From: Rubrobacter taiwanensis
Lineage (GTDB): Bacteria; Actinomycetota; Rubrobacteria; Rubrobacterales; Rubrobacteraceae
Length of the DNA: 64,000 bases
Assembly (NCBI RefSeq): GCF_004337705.1
Contig: NZ_SKBU01000006.1
Span: 248,001-312,000 of the forward strand
Reading direction: 5' to 3'
The notes under the pieces: generated by a model
Databases searched by the model: none
Told to the model about the DNA's origin: nothing
The model's input: only the letters and a program-made list of their open reading frames with translations
Program-made: the position numbers and the translations under genes
In this document: positions 18,866 through 26,933 of the stretch, one piece after another
Layout of the letters: every line of letters begins with the position of its first letter
How positions within the stretch are numbered: the first letter of the stretch is position 1

Positions 18866-19759
18866 CTAGACTTCCTCCGGGGTCGGGAGCAGGTCCGCGC
18901 TGCGCTCCAGAACCTCGCGCAGCTTCTGCAGGTTGTCCCCGGTCATCGGCATCAGAGGCAGCCGCATCTCGTCCGAGCAGAGTCCCAGAAGCGAGGCCGC
19001 CGTCTTGACCGGGATGGGGTTCGTCTCGATAAAGAGCGCCCGGAAGAGCGGCAACAGCTCGTAGTGCAGCTCGCGAGCCCGTGCGAAGTCGCCGGAGAGT
19101 GCAGCGTCCACCATCTCCGAAACGGCCCCGGGAGCTATATTGGAGACCACGGAGATGACGCCCGCTCCCCCGAGCGAGATTACGGGGAGCGTCATCGGGT
19201 CGTCGCCAGAGAGGATTACGAACTCCTCCCCGCAGAGGCGTCTTATGTCGCTCACCACGCTCATCGAGAGCGTGGAGTCCTTGACCCCCGCTACGTTCGG
19301 GATCTCCGCCAGCCGGGCCATGGTCTCGGGCGAGATCGCCACCCCCGTCCTGCCGGGGATGTTATAGAGGATGATCGAGAGCTCCGTACTCTCCGCCACG
19401 GCCGCGAAGTGGCGGTACAGCCCCTCCTGGGTCGGTTTGTTGTAGTAGGGTGCGACCTGCAGCGAGGCGTCCGCCCCGACTTCTTCGGCCATCTTCGTGT
19501 ACTTGACGGCGCTCGCCGTGCTGTTGGAGCCGGTGCCCGCGATCACGGGCACCCGGCCGTCGGCGGCCCGTACGACGGTCGAGATGACCAGCCGGTCCTC
19601 CTCCTCGCTCAGGGTCGGGGTCTCGCCGGTCGTGCCGCAGGGGACGAGGCCGGAGACGCCGTTCCGGATCTGAAGCTCGACCAGGTTCTCCAGCGCCTCT
19701 ACGTCCACCTCTCCGTTGCGGAACGGGGTGATGAGCGCCGTGAACACACCTCTAAACAT
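18866..19759 (-). CDS. dapA: 4-hydroxy-tetrahydrodipicolinate synthase
   Basis: Condenses pyruvate with aspartate semialdehyde, the committed step of lysine/DAP synthesis. It is a 297-residue TIM barrel. The Schiff-base lysine is Lys160 (NVAGVKDST). The catalytic Tyr132 is in LYNIPGRTG, and the pyruvate-binding CGTTGETPTL is at residues 41-50. It overlaps the end of lysC by 8 nt and precedes dapB by 4 nt, so the three are co-translated. Confidence 0.96.
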   Translation of the reverse strand: MFRGVFTALITPFRNGEVDVEALENLVELQIRNGVSGLVPCGTTGETPTLSEEEDRLVISTVVRAADGRVPVIAGTGSNSTASAVKYTKMAEEVGADASLQVAPYYNKPTQEGLYRHFAAVAESTELSIILYNIPGRTGVAISPETMARLAEIPNVAGVKDSTLSMSVVSDIRRLCGEEFVILSGDDPMTLPVISLGGAGVISVVSNIAPGAVSEMVDAALSGDFARARELHYELLPLFRALFIETNPIPVKTAASLLGLCSDEMRLPLMPMTGDNLQKLREVLERSADLLPTPEEV

Positions 19760-20990
19760 CTTCCCTCTCCTCCAGCTCGAAGGCCCGGTGCAGGAGCCGC
19801 ACGGCCTCCTCCACCTTCTCTTCCGGTATCACGCAGGTGACCTGGATCTCGGAGGTCGAGACCATCCGGATCGGGATCCGGGCTTCCGCCAGCGTGGCGA
19901 ACATCTTCGCCGCGTAGCCCGGGCGGTTGAGCATCCCGGTGCCCACCACCGAGACCTTGCCCAACTCGATCTCGCCCTCCACCGCGCCACCTAAAGAGCC
20001 CGCGACCTCCTCCGCGATCTCCTTCGCTTCCGGGTAGACGGAGCGGGTTACGGTGAAGGCCACGTCCGAGGTGCCCTCCTTGGGGGCGCTCTCCACGATC
20101 ACGTCCACCGAGATCCCACGCTCGGCTAAAGGAGAGAAGATCCTGCTCAAGGTCCCCGGGCCGGTGCGGATGCCGCTGAGGGTGATGCGGGCCACATCCA
20201 GGTCGTGGACTATCCCCGCCACCGTCTCGCGGGTCTCTATCCTCTGCAACTTATCACCTCCGAGTATGACCGTGCCGCCGCTCTCCGCGAAGGCGAACGA
20301 GGAGCGGACGTGGATCTCGACGTTGTAGAGCGCCCCGAGCTCGACCGCCCGCGGGTGCATTACTTTCGCCCCCCGCCACGCCATCTCGGCCATCTCCTCG
20401 TAGGAGATCACGGGTATGCGCCGGGCCCCGGACGCGATGCGGGGGTCGGCGGTGTATATCCCATCCACGTCGGTGTAGATCTCGCACCGCTCCGCCTCCA
20501 GCGCCGCCGCCAGCGCCACGGCCGTCGTATCCGAACCCCCGCGGCCGAGCGTCATCACGTCCCCGAGCGCGTTCATCCCCTGGAAGCCGGCCACGATCAC
20601 TACCCTCCCCTGCTTCAGCAGCGAGAGCATCCGCTCCGGCCGGATCTCCGTGATCACCCCCGAGCCGTACCGGCCCTCGGCCCGCATCCCGGCCTGCGGC
20701 CCGGTGAGCGAGATCGCATCCACCCCCCGGTCGTGCAGCGCCATCGCCAGAAGCGCCACGGACTGCTCCTCGCCCGTGGCCAGCAGCTGGTCTATCTCGC
20801 GCGGCGAGGGCTCCGAGCTCACCTCGTGCGCCAGCCGCAGCAGCCGGTCGGTGGTCTTGCCCATCGCCGAGACCACCACCACGAGCGAGAGCCCGGACTC
20901 GTGAGCGCGCGCAACCCGGTCGGCGACGGCTTTGATGTGATCCGCCGTGGCTACCGAACTCCCGCCGTACTTCTGGACGATTATCCTCAA
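19752..20990 (-). CDS. lysC: Aspartate kinase with C-terminal ACT domains
   Basis: Phosphorylates aspartate at the head of the aspartate-family pathway. It is 412 residues long. The amino-acid kinase domain shows VQKYGGSSVA at residues 5-14, the GRGGSDTTAVALAAAL nucleotide loop and CEIYTDVDGIYTADPRI. Two ACT domains follow (LSGIRTGPGTLSRIFSPLAERGI; GTGMLNRPGYAAKMFATLAEARI), indicating allosteric feedback, probably by lysine and/or threonine. The start is TTG with GGGGAGCGG upstream. No asd follows; it must lie elsewhere. Confidence 0.95.
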   Translation of the reverse strand: MRIIVQKYGGSSVATADHIKAVADRVARAHESGLSLVVVVSAMGKTTDRLLRLAHEVSSEPSPREIDQLLATGEEQSVALLAMALHDRGVDAISLTGPQAGMRAEGRYGSGVITEIRPERMLSLLKQGRVVIVAGFQGMNALGDVMTLGRGGSDTTAVALAAALEAERCEIYTDVDGIYTADPRIASGARRIPVISYEEMAEMAWRGAKVMHPRAVELGALYNVEIHVRSSFAFAESGGTVILGGDKLQRIETRETVAGIVHDLDVARITLSGIRTGPGTLSRIFSPLAERGISVDVIVESAPKEGTSDVAFTVTRSVYPEAKEIAEEVAGSLGGAVEGEIELGKVSVVGTGMLNRPGYAAKMFATLAEARIPIRMVSTSEIQVTCVIPEEKVEEAVRLLHRAFELEEREDV

Positions 20991-21097
20991 GCTGCCGCTC
21001 CCCGGTCTCCTGCTTTCAGCCCTGTAGACTAGCGCATCCGCAGCCGATTGGCGACGGACTCTCCTCCACTAATTTCCGGGATTTTCCTCTTCAACTC

Positions 21098-21125
21098 TTG
21101 CCCCGCGCCGGGGTTCCGTTAAAAT
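21098..21125 (+). promoter_or_regulatory. Candidate promoter of the coiled-coil wall protein gene
   Basis: TTGCCC (21098-21103), 16-nt spacer, TAAAAT (21120-21125). The transcript would carry a leader of about 45 nt to the TTG at 21178. Confidence 0.45.
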
Positions 21126-21177
21126 GGGCTCTGCGTCTTCACATATATGAACTTAACTTAAAGGTCTGGAGGGGGCT

Positions 21178-22755
21178 TTGAGATCCAGAATCCTTTATCC
21201 CACGAGCGGTGGCTTCGTCAGAATCCTTCTGTTCGCCGGCGTCGTAGCTCTGGCAGCGATCCTCGCCGCCAGAGCCGATACCCAGACGCCTGAGATAGAA
21301 GACAAACGGGCGCAGGCGGCCCAGGTGCAGGCCGAAATACAGGCCACGCTGCAGGCCGTCGCCGAATCCCAGGCCGCATACAATCAGGCGCAGGCCGAGC
21401 TGCAGGTCGTTAACGCCCAGCTCCGGCAGAACGCGGGGGAGCTGCAGCGAACCGAGCGTGAACTGCAGGCGGCGCAGGAGCGGCTCTCGGAGCGGGCCCG
21501 GAGCGCTTACCGCTCCGGCGGCGTGGCGTTCCTGGACGTGCTGCTCTCGGTGCGGTCCTTCGGCGAGTTCTCGCACCGGGTGGAGTTCGTCTTCTACATG
21601 ATTCAAGAGGACCGGGCCGCCGTGCAGGAGGCTCAGGAGATCAGGGACCGGCTCGCCGGCCAGCGCGCGGAGTTGCGCCGGCAGCAGGGCCAGCAGGCGC
21701 AGCTCGTGACAGAGATGCGGCAGAGCCGGGCCGCCATAGAGGTCCGGCTGCAGCAGCAGCGGGAGATGCTGGACTCGCTGAACGCCGAGGTCGCGCAGCT
21801 GGTGCGCGAGGAGCAGGCGCGGCAAGCGCGCGAGGCCGCCGAGCGTCGGGCAGAGCTGGCCGCAAGGGCCGCAGAGGAGCGGCGCGAGCAGAACCGGCCC
21901 GTGACGGCTACCGTCCCGCCGCCGCAGCCGGAGCCCGCCCCGGCAGAGCCGCAGCCGGAGCCCGCGCCCGAACCGCCGCGCGCCGCCGCCGCCGAACCGG
22001 TGCCGCCCGAGCCCGAGGCTCCGGTCGAAGAGCAGTACGCCGAGCCGGAGACCCCAGCGGAGGAGCAGTACGCTGAGCCGGAGACCCCGGCGGAGGAGCA
22101 GTACGTCGAGCCGGTGCTGCCCGAGCCGGAGTACCACGAGCCCGAGGCCCCGGTTGAGGAACAGTATGTAGCGGAGGAGCAGTACTCCTTTGAGGACCAG
22201 AGCGCGGTCCAGGAGCAGTACGCCGAGCCGGTCATAGACGAGCCCGCCTACCACGAGCCGGAAGAGGCAGCCGAGGAGGCTCCGGTCGAGGAGGAGGAGT
22301 TTGCGCCGCAGCCGGCGGACCCGACGGCCCAGGCGCTGCTGGAGAACCCGAACATCACGATGTACCCCGGCGTGCGGGAGGACATCGCTTCGGGCAACGT
22401 GGACCCGCGGGTGCTGGAGGTCATCGCGTTCGCTGCCTCCCGGTACACGATAACTCTCTCGGCCATCAAGACCGGCCACCCGTATGCCGACTCCCCGACG
22501 CTGGACGCTCTGGGGTACTACGGTTTTCCGAACGCCCACTACTTCTACCGGGCGGTGGACATCTCGGCGGTCAACGGAGCTCCGGTCTCGCCGGGCAACT
22601 CCGCGGCGTATGAGCTGGCCGCGGCCATCTACAGCAACTTCGCTCCCGAGGAGCTGGGCAGTCCCTGGGCCTTCGGGCCGGGCTCGTTCGTAGACGCCCT
22701 GCACCAGGACCACATCCACGTGGGCTGGACCTACGCCGCCGACGGCGGTATCTGA
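21178..22755 (+). CDS. Secreted coiled-coil cell-wall protein with M15-like C-terminal domain
   Basis: 525 residues. An N-terminal signal/anchor (about 13-32) is followed by a long coiled coil (35-240; many Gln/Glu/Arg heptads), as in PcsB/EnvC-type division factors. A Pro/Glu/Tyr-rich linker (240-375) has repeats of 'EEQYAEPETPA'. The C-terminal domain (about 385-525) has HYFYRAVDI and DHIHVGW, resembling the SxHxxGRAxD...HxH zinc site of M15 D,D-carboxypeptidases, though the leading Ser is Ala. A role in peptidoglycan remodelling at division is likely but inferred. The start is TTG, with GGAGGGGG 2 nt upstream. Confidence 0.78.
   Translation: MRSRILYPTSGGFVRILLFAGVVALAAILAARADTQTPEIEDKRAQAAQVQAEIQATLQAVAESQAAYNQAQAELQVVNAQLRQNAGELQRTERELQAAQERLSERARSAYRSGGVAFLDVLLSVRSFGEFSHRVEFVFYMIQEDRAAVQEAQEIRDRLAGQRAELRRQQGQQAQLVTEMRQSRAAIEVRLQQQREMLDSLNAEVAQLVREEQARQAREAAERRAELAARAAEERREQNRPVTATVPPPQPEPAPAEPQPEPAPEPPRAAAAEPVPPEPEAPVEEQYAEPETPAEEQYAEPETPAEEQYVEPVLPEPEYHEPEAPVEEQYVAEEQYSFEDQSAVQEQYAEPVIDEPAYHEPEEAAEEAPVEEEEFAPQPADPTAQALLENPNITMYPGVREDIASGNVDPRVLEVIAFAASRYTITLSAIKTGHPYADSPTLDALGYYGFPNAHYFYRAVDISAVNGAPVSPGNSAAYELAAAIYSNFAPEELGSPWAFGPGSFVDALHQDHIHVGWTYAADGGI
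22010..22125 (+). repeat. Tandem repeats coding Pro-Glu-Tyr linker
   Basis: About three near-identical 33-nt units code for 'EEQYAEPETPA'-type repeats in the linker of the coiled-coil wall protein. Degenerate copies (EEQY, QEQYAEPV) continue to about 22230. They probably form an extended wall-spanning spacer. Confidence 0.7.
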
Positions 22756-22777
22756 GCGAAAGCGATCGTAAAGAACG

Positions 22778-22807
22778 GCGCCCCTCTCCGGGTTTCGGGA
22801 GGGGCGC
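22778..22807 (+). terminator. Intrinsic terminator after the wall protein gene
   Basis: GCGCCCCTC pairs with GAGGGGCGC around a loop containing GGGTTTC; a pyrimidine/T-rich run (TTCTCTGCCTTTC) follows. Confidence 0.7.
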
Positions 22808-22894
22808 TTCTCTGCCTTTCAAGGGTTGGTAATCTCCGCAGGCGGGGTAAGCTAACGGGGTGGGCCTGCACACTCACCGGAGGAGGAAGGAGCA

Positions 22895-24187
22895 GTGTCA
22901 GAGAGGAGCGAGAAGGGGCGCATCGTCCGGGATCTCACGGAAGCCCGCGAGCGCACGCGGTGGCTGCTGGAGCCGCTCTCCGATGAGGATCTGAAGGCCC
23001 AGCACGACCCGATCATGAGCCCCATCATCTGGGACTTCGGGCACATCGGGAACTTCGAGGATCTGTGGCTCGTGCAGAAGCTGGCCGGAGGCTCCCCCGA
23101 CCCCGAGCTCAACGACATCTACGACGCCTCCAAACACTCCAGGAGCGAACGGCCCTCCCTGCGGCTGCTGGACCGGGAGGGGGCGGAGAGGTACCTGGGG
23201 GAGGTGCGCCGGACGGCGCTGGAGATTCTGGAGCGGGTAGACCTCTCCTCTGAGGATCCGCTGCTTAGGGACGGCTTCGTCTACAACATGGTCCTCCAGC
23301 ACGAGTACCAGCACAACGAGACCATCCTCCAGACCCTCCAGCTCAAGAAAGGCGAGGGGTACAGACCCGAGGGCCAGAAGCTGCCGGAGGGCGGCGGGGT
23401 GAGTGAGGAGATGGTTCGGGTCCCCGGGGGGCCGTTCGTGATGGGCACCGACGACCGCCGGTGGGCCTACGACAACGAGCGCCCGGCGCACGAGGTGAAC
23501 CTCCCGGACTTCCGCATAGACGCAGCCCCCGTAACCAACGGAGCGTACATGCGGTTTATGGAGGACGGTGGCTACGAGCGGCCGGAGCTGTGGGATGCGG
23601 CGGGCTGGGAATGGGTCCGCGAGGAGGGGATCTCCGCGCCTAAGCACTGGTACCAGAGGGAGCCGCACGACTGGTGGACGGTTCGGTTCGGCTTCCACGA
23701 GCCGGTGGACCCGCTGGCCCCGGTCGTGCACGTCTCGTGGTACGAGGCCGACGCGTACGCCCGGTGGGCCGGCAAGCGGCTCCCCACCGAAGCCGAGTGG
23801 GAGAAGGCGGCCTCCTGGGACCCCGAGCGGGAATCCGGGAGGCTCTATTCGTGGGGCGACGAGCCCTGGAGCCCGGAGCGCGCCAACCTGGACCAGCTCG
23901 CCTTCCGGACCGCCCGGGTCGGGGCCTACCCGGGAGGCGTAAGCGCCTGCGGATGCCACCAGCTGATCGGGGACGTCTGGGAGTGGACCGCGAGCGATTT
24001 CGAGCCCTACCCGGGCTTCGAGGCCTTCCCCTACCGCCAGTACTCGGAGGTCTTCTTCGGGGACCGGTACAAGGTGCTGCGCGGCGGCTCGTGGGCCACG
24101 CGGCCGGGCGCGATCCGCAATACCTTCCGCAATTGGGACTTCCCCATCCGGCGCCAGATCTTCGCCGGGTTCCGCTGTGCTGAGTAG
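22895..24187 (+). CDS. egtB: Ergothioneine biosynthesis sulfoxide synthase EgtB
   Basis: A non-haem iron enzyme that joins trimethylhistidine (hercynine) to a cysteine or gamma-glutamylcysteine sulfur using O2. It is 430 residues long. The DinB-like N-terminal domain has iron-ligand histidines (WDFGHIGNFE near residue 50; HEYQHNE near 140). The C-terminal FGE-sulfatase/C-type-lectin domain ends in the typical VLRGGSWATRPGAIRNTFRN...FAGFRCAE. The GTG has a strong GGAGGAAGGAG upstream. It is the first gene of egtB-egtC-egtD. Confidence 0.93.
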   Translation: MSERSEKGRIVRDLTEARERTRWLLEPLSDEDLKAQHDPIMSPIIWDFGHIGNFEDLWLVQKLAGGSPDPELNDIYDASKHSRSERPSLRLLDREGAERYLGEVRRTALEILERVDLSSEDPLLRDGFVYNMVLQHEYQHNETILQTLQLKKGEGYRPEGQKLPEGGGVSEEMVRVPGGPFVMGTDDRRWAYDNERPAHEVNLPDFRIDAAPVTNGAYMRFMEDGGYERPELWDAAGWEWVREEGISAPKHWYQREPHDWWTVRFGFHEPVDPLAPVVHVSWYEADAYARWAGKRLPTEAEWEKAASWDPERESGRLYSWGDEPWSPERANLDQLAFRTARVGAYPGGVSACGCHQLIGDVWEWTASDFEPYPGFEAFPYRQYSEVFFGDRYKVLRGGSWATRPGAIRNTFRNWDFPIRRQIFAGFRCAE

Positions 24188-24195
24188 AGCGGCGC

Positions 24196-24212
24196 GTCCC
24201 CACTCCGGGGAC
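24196..24212 (+). terminator. Small hairpin between egtB and egtC
   Basis: GTCCCC and GGGGAC pair around a 5-nt loop without a T-tract. It could lower transcription or stabilise the upstream mRNA between the two genes. Confidence 0.3.
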
Positions 24213-24243
24213 CGCCTCAATCTGCAACCCGGAGCCTGAAGAG

Positions 24244-25050
24244 ATGTGCCGCTTCGCAGCTTACCTGGGGGAAGGGGAGACCAGCCTGGCTTCGCTCGCG
24301 CTGGAGCCCGAACACTCGCTGCTCCGCCAGAGCTACGCCCCGCGGGAGATGCGCTCCGGGGTGGTCAACGCCGACGGCTTCGGCGCCGGGTGGTACGCGC
24401 CGGAGATAGACGACGAACCCGCCGTCTACACCTCCGTCCGGCCCATCTGGGCCGACCGTAGCTTCGCCAGCATCGGGCGCAAGATCCTCGCCCGCTGCAT
24501 CTTCGCTGCCCTGCGCAACGCCACGCCGGGGCTGCCGGCCGAGGAGAGCGGCGTCCCGCCGTTCGCGAGCGGGAGGCTCCTCTTCATGCACAACGGTGCG
24601 ATCCGGGACTTCCGCAATACGGCCATACGCCGCCTGCGCCGGGAGCTGAGCGACGAGGCGTACGCGGGCCTGCTCGGCGTCTCCGATTCGGAGACGATCT
24701 TCGCCCTGCTCGCAGACCGGGTGAGGGAGGGCCGGCCTCTCGAAGAGGCAGCCGCGCAGACCGTACGCCGCGTGGCAAAACTGTGCTCCGGAACTCCCGC
24801 CGCGCTCAACCTCGCAGTGACGGACGGGCGGGCGATGGTCTTCACCCGCTACTCGGAGCCGGGCCCCGGGAACTCGCTCTACGTGCTGGAGGACGGGGCG
24901 GCGTTCCCGGAGGCGGTCGTGGTGGCCTCCGAGCCGCTGGACTCCGATCCCGGCTGGCGAGCGGTCCCGGACCGGCACGTGCTGGCCGTGGACGGGAAGC
25001 GCGGCGTGGCTCTGCGCGCGCTCGATGCGGAAGGGAGAACCCGGAGATGA
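24244..25050 (+). CDS. egtC: Ergothioneine biosynthesis amidohydrolase EgtC
   Basis: A class-II glutamine-amidotransferase-fold hydrolase. In mycobacteria it removes the gamma-glutamyl group from the EgtB product. It is 268 residues long; Cys2 (MCRFAAYLG) is the N-terminal nucleophile after Met removal. GVVNADGFGAGWY and LLFMHNGAIRDF are the conserved substrate-binding motifs. Its presence suggests the neighbouring EgtB uses gamma-glutamylcysteine rather than free cysteine. It overlaps egtD by ATGA. Confidence 0.92.
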   Translation: MCRFAAYLGEGETSLASLALEPEHSLLRQSYAPREMRSGVVNADGFGAGWYAPEIDDEPAVYTSVRPIWADRSFASIGRKILARCIFAALRNATPGLPAEESGVPPFASGRLLFMHNGAIRDFRNTAIRRLRRELSDEAYAGLLGVSDSETIFALLADRVREGRPLEEAAAQTVRRVAKLCSGTPAALNLAVTDGRAMVFTRYSEPGPGNSLYVLEDGAAFPEAVVVASEPLDSDPGWRAVPDRHVLAVDGKRGVALRALDAEGRTRR

Positions 25051-26015
25051 TCCGGATAGAGACTCTGGAGGCCCCGGGAAGGCCGGAGACCGGAGAGGAG
25101 GTCCGGACCGGGCTGACGGCCCTCCCCAAGGATCTCTCGGCCGCACCCCGGTACTTCTACGACGAGCTGGGATCGGAGCTCTTTGAACGCATAACGCAGC
25201 TGCCGGAGTACTACCAGACGCGGGCGGAACACTCCATCCTGCGGGAACGGTCGGACGAGATCGTGGCCCGCAGCCGCCCCGGCGAGCTGATCGAGCTCGG
25301 CTCCGGCTCGGCGGGCAAGACCCGGACGCTGCTGGACGCCCTGCGGCGCGCGGGAGGTCCGGTGCGCTACGCGCCGCTGGATGTGAGCGGGGCAGCGCTG
25401 CGCGAGAGCGCGCGGCGGCTGGCGCGGGAGTATCCCGGGATCCGGATCCGGGGCTTCGCCGGGGACTTCAACGGACCGCTGGACCGGGTGCTGGAGGGAG
25501 CAGGACGGCGGCTCGTGGTCTTCCTCGGCGGCACGGTCGGCAACTTCACCCCGGCCGCGCGGCGCGAGTTCCTGGAGAAGGTGCGCCGGGGACTCGGGCC
25601 GGGCGACCGCTTCCTGGTCGGGCTGGATCTGGTGAAGGACCGCGCCACGCTCGAAGCCGCGTACAACGACTCCGCCGGGGTGACGGCCGAGTTCAACCGC
25701 AACATGCTGCGCAATATAAACCGGGAGCTCGGCGGGGACTTCGACCCCGAAGCGTTCGAACACCGCGCCTTCTACAACGAGCGGGACTCGCGCATCGAGA
25801 TGTGGCTGCAAGCCACCGGGGAGCAGGAGGTGCGGGTGCGCGAGCTGGACCTCACCGTCCGCTTCGCCGCGGGCGAGGGCGTACGGACCGAGATCAGCGC
25901 CAAGTTCACCCGCAGGACCGCAGGAGAGGTCTTCGCCGAAGCCGGGTTCCGGCTGGAGAATTGGTACACCGACCGGGAGGGACTCTTCGGGCTCGCGCTC
26001 TTCCGGGTGGGCTAG
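25047..26015 (+). CDS. egtD: L-histidine N-alpha-methyltransferase EgtD
   Basis: Trimethylates histidine with SAM to give hercynine, the first ergothioneine step. It is 322 residues long. LPKDLSAAPRYFYDELGSELFERITQLPEYYQTR is the family hallmark (read in parts). The SAM-binding ELGSGSAGKT is near residue 82, FLGGTVGNFTP near 155, and the histidine-binding AYNDSAGVTAEFN lies further on. The ATG at 25047 overlaps the egtC stop, so a longer upstream frame extension is not needed. No egtE lyase follows. Confidence 0.95.
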   Translation: MIRIETLEAPGRPETGEEVRTGLTALPKDLSAAPRYFYDELGSELFERITQLPEYYQTRAEHSILRERSDEIVARSRPGELIELGSGSAGKTRTLLDALRRAGGPVRYAPLDVSGAALRESARRLAREYPGIRIRGFAGDFNGPLDRVLEGAGRRLVVFLGGTVGNFTPAARREFLEKVRRGLGPGDRFLVGLDLVKDRATLEAAYNDSAGVTAEFNRNMLRNINRELGGDFDPEAFEHRAFYNERDSRIEMWLQATGEQEVRVRELDLTVRFAAGEGVRTEISAKFTRRTAGEVFAEAGFRLENWYTDREGLFGLALFRVG

Positions 26016-26049
26016 AATGGGTGCGTCCGCAATCTGCAGGGAGGAGCGT

Positions 26050-26373
26050 ATGGAGACTCGCCGCATCGCAGACGCCGTCGCCTTCTCGGAAGAGAAGATG
26101 CGCAAGAACAGCCTCTTCGACTCGGAACGGCTCTTCTACGACGTGTACTGCCTGCTGCCCGGACAGGCCCAGAAGGTGCACGCGCACGAAGGCTCGGACA
26201 AGGTCTACTACGTGCTGGAGGGCACGGGGCGCTTTACGGTAGGAAACGAGGAGCGGGATCTGGATCGCGGACACGCCGTGATCGCCCGCGCCGGCGAGCC
26301 CCACGGCGTCCGCAATGAGTCCGGTGAGAACCTCGTCCTGCTGGTGACGATGGCCCCGCCGCCACGGCACTGA
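26050..26373 (+). CDS. Small cupin-domain protein
   Basis: A single-domain cupin of 107 residues. Motif 1, HAHEGSDKVYYVLEGTGRF, supplies two His and one Glu; motif 2, GHAVIARAGEPHGVRNES, supplies the third His. It is probably a metal-binding enzyme or sensor. It lies 34 nt after egtD with GGGAGGAG upstream of the ATG, and a TAGAAT -10-like box overlaps the egtD stop. It may be co-expressed with, or part of, the ergothioneine cluster. Its substrate is unknown. Confidence 0.8.
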   Translation: METRRIADAVAFSEEKMRKNSLFDSERLFYDVYCLLPGQAQKVHAHEGSDKVYYVLEGTGRFTVGNEERDLDRGHAVIARAGEPHGVRNESGENLVLLVTMAPPPRH

Positions 26374-26385
26374 TTCGCGCTCCGG

Positions 26386-26595
26386 CTAGGCCGCCACGCT
26401 GTAGCCGGCGTTCTCGATGGCGAGCCGGATCTGCTCCTCGTTCGCCCGCCCCTCGTCGAAGGCAACCTCTACCTGCTTGGTGTCCGGGTCGGCGCCGGCG
26501 CGTTCGACGCCCGGCAGCCGGCCCAGGGACTCCTCGATGGCCGCCTTGCAGTGGGCGCAGCTCATGTCCGGGACGGTGAGCCTGATCCGCTTCAT
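26386..26595 (-). CDS. copZ: Copper chaperone, heavy-metal-associated domain
   Basis: A 69-residue HMA domain (beta-alpha-beta-beta-alpha-beta) with the Cu(I)-binding MSCAHC at residues 11-16 and the usual ENAGYSV end. It passes Cu(I) to the CopA pump. It is the last gene of the copA-csoR-copZ operon and convergent with the cupin gene. Confidence 0.92.
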   Translation of the reverse strand: MKRIRLTVPDMSCAHCKAAIEESLGRLPGVERAGADPDTKQVEVAFDEGRANEEQIRLAIENAGYSVAA

Positions 26596-26609
26596 GGTAT
26601 CGCTCCTCT

Positions 26610-26918
26610 CTAGACTCTCAGGAAACGCTCGACGGCGGAGACCACCTCTTCTATCTTCTCGTCCGCCTCATCACGCCGCTCCACGGCGTGGCGGACGCAG
26701 TGGTCCATGTGGTCCTTGAGGATGAGCAGCCCGACCTTCTCGGTCGCGGCCACTATGCTGCCGAGCTGGGTCAGGATGTCTATGCAGTAGGCGTCCTCGT
26801 CCAGCATCCGCTGGATACCGCGCACCTGACCCTCTATGCGCCGCAGCCGGTGCCGCAGCTTCTCCTTGTCGCCGGCCCTGATGTAGCCGTGCGCCGTGTT
26901 CTCCGGTGTCGTTTCCAT
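26610..26918 (-). CDS. csoR: CsoR-family copper-sensing repressor
   Basis: A 102-residue helical repressor that leaves DNA when it binds Cu(I). The metal ligands have the exact CsoR spacing: Cys45, His70 and Cys74 (25 and 4 residues apart). The DNA-binding helix shows RLRRIEGQVRGIQRML. It sits between copA and copZ and probably acts on the operator upstream of copA (29436-29463), so it is self-regulated. Confidence 0.93.
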   Translation of the reverse strand: METTPENTAHGYIRAGDKEKLRHRLRRIEGQVRGIQRMLDEDAYCIDILTQLGSIVAATEKVGLLILKDHMDHCVRHAVERRDEADEKIEEVVSAVERFLRV

Positions 26919-26933
26919 ACACTCCCTCCTGAC

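Noticed and set aside
24783-25046. N-terminal extension of egtD
   Set aside because: The extension overlaps egtC in another frame and has no similarity to EgtD; the ATG in the ATGA overlap gives the standard N-terminus.
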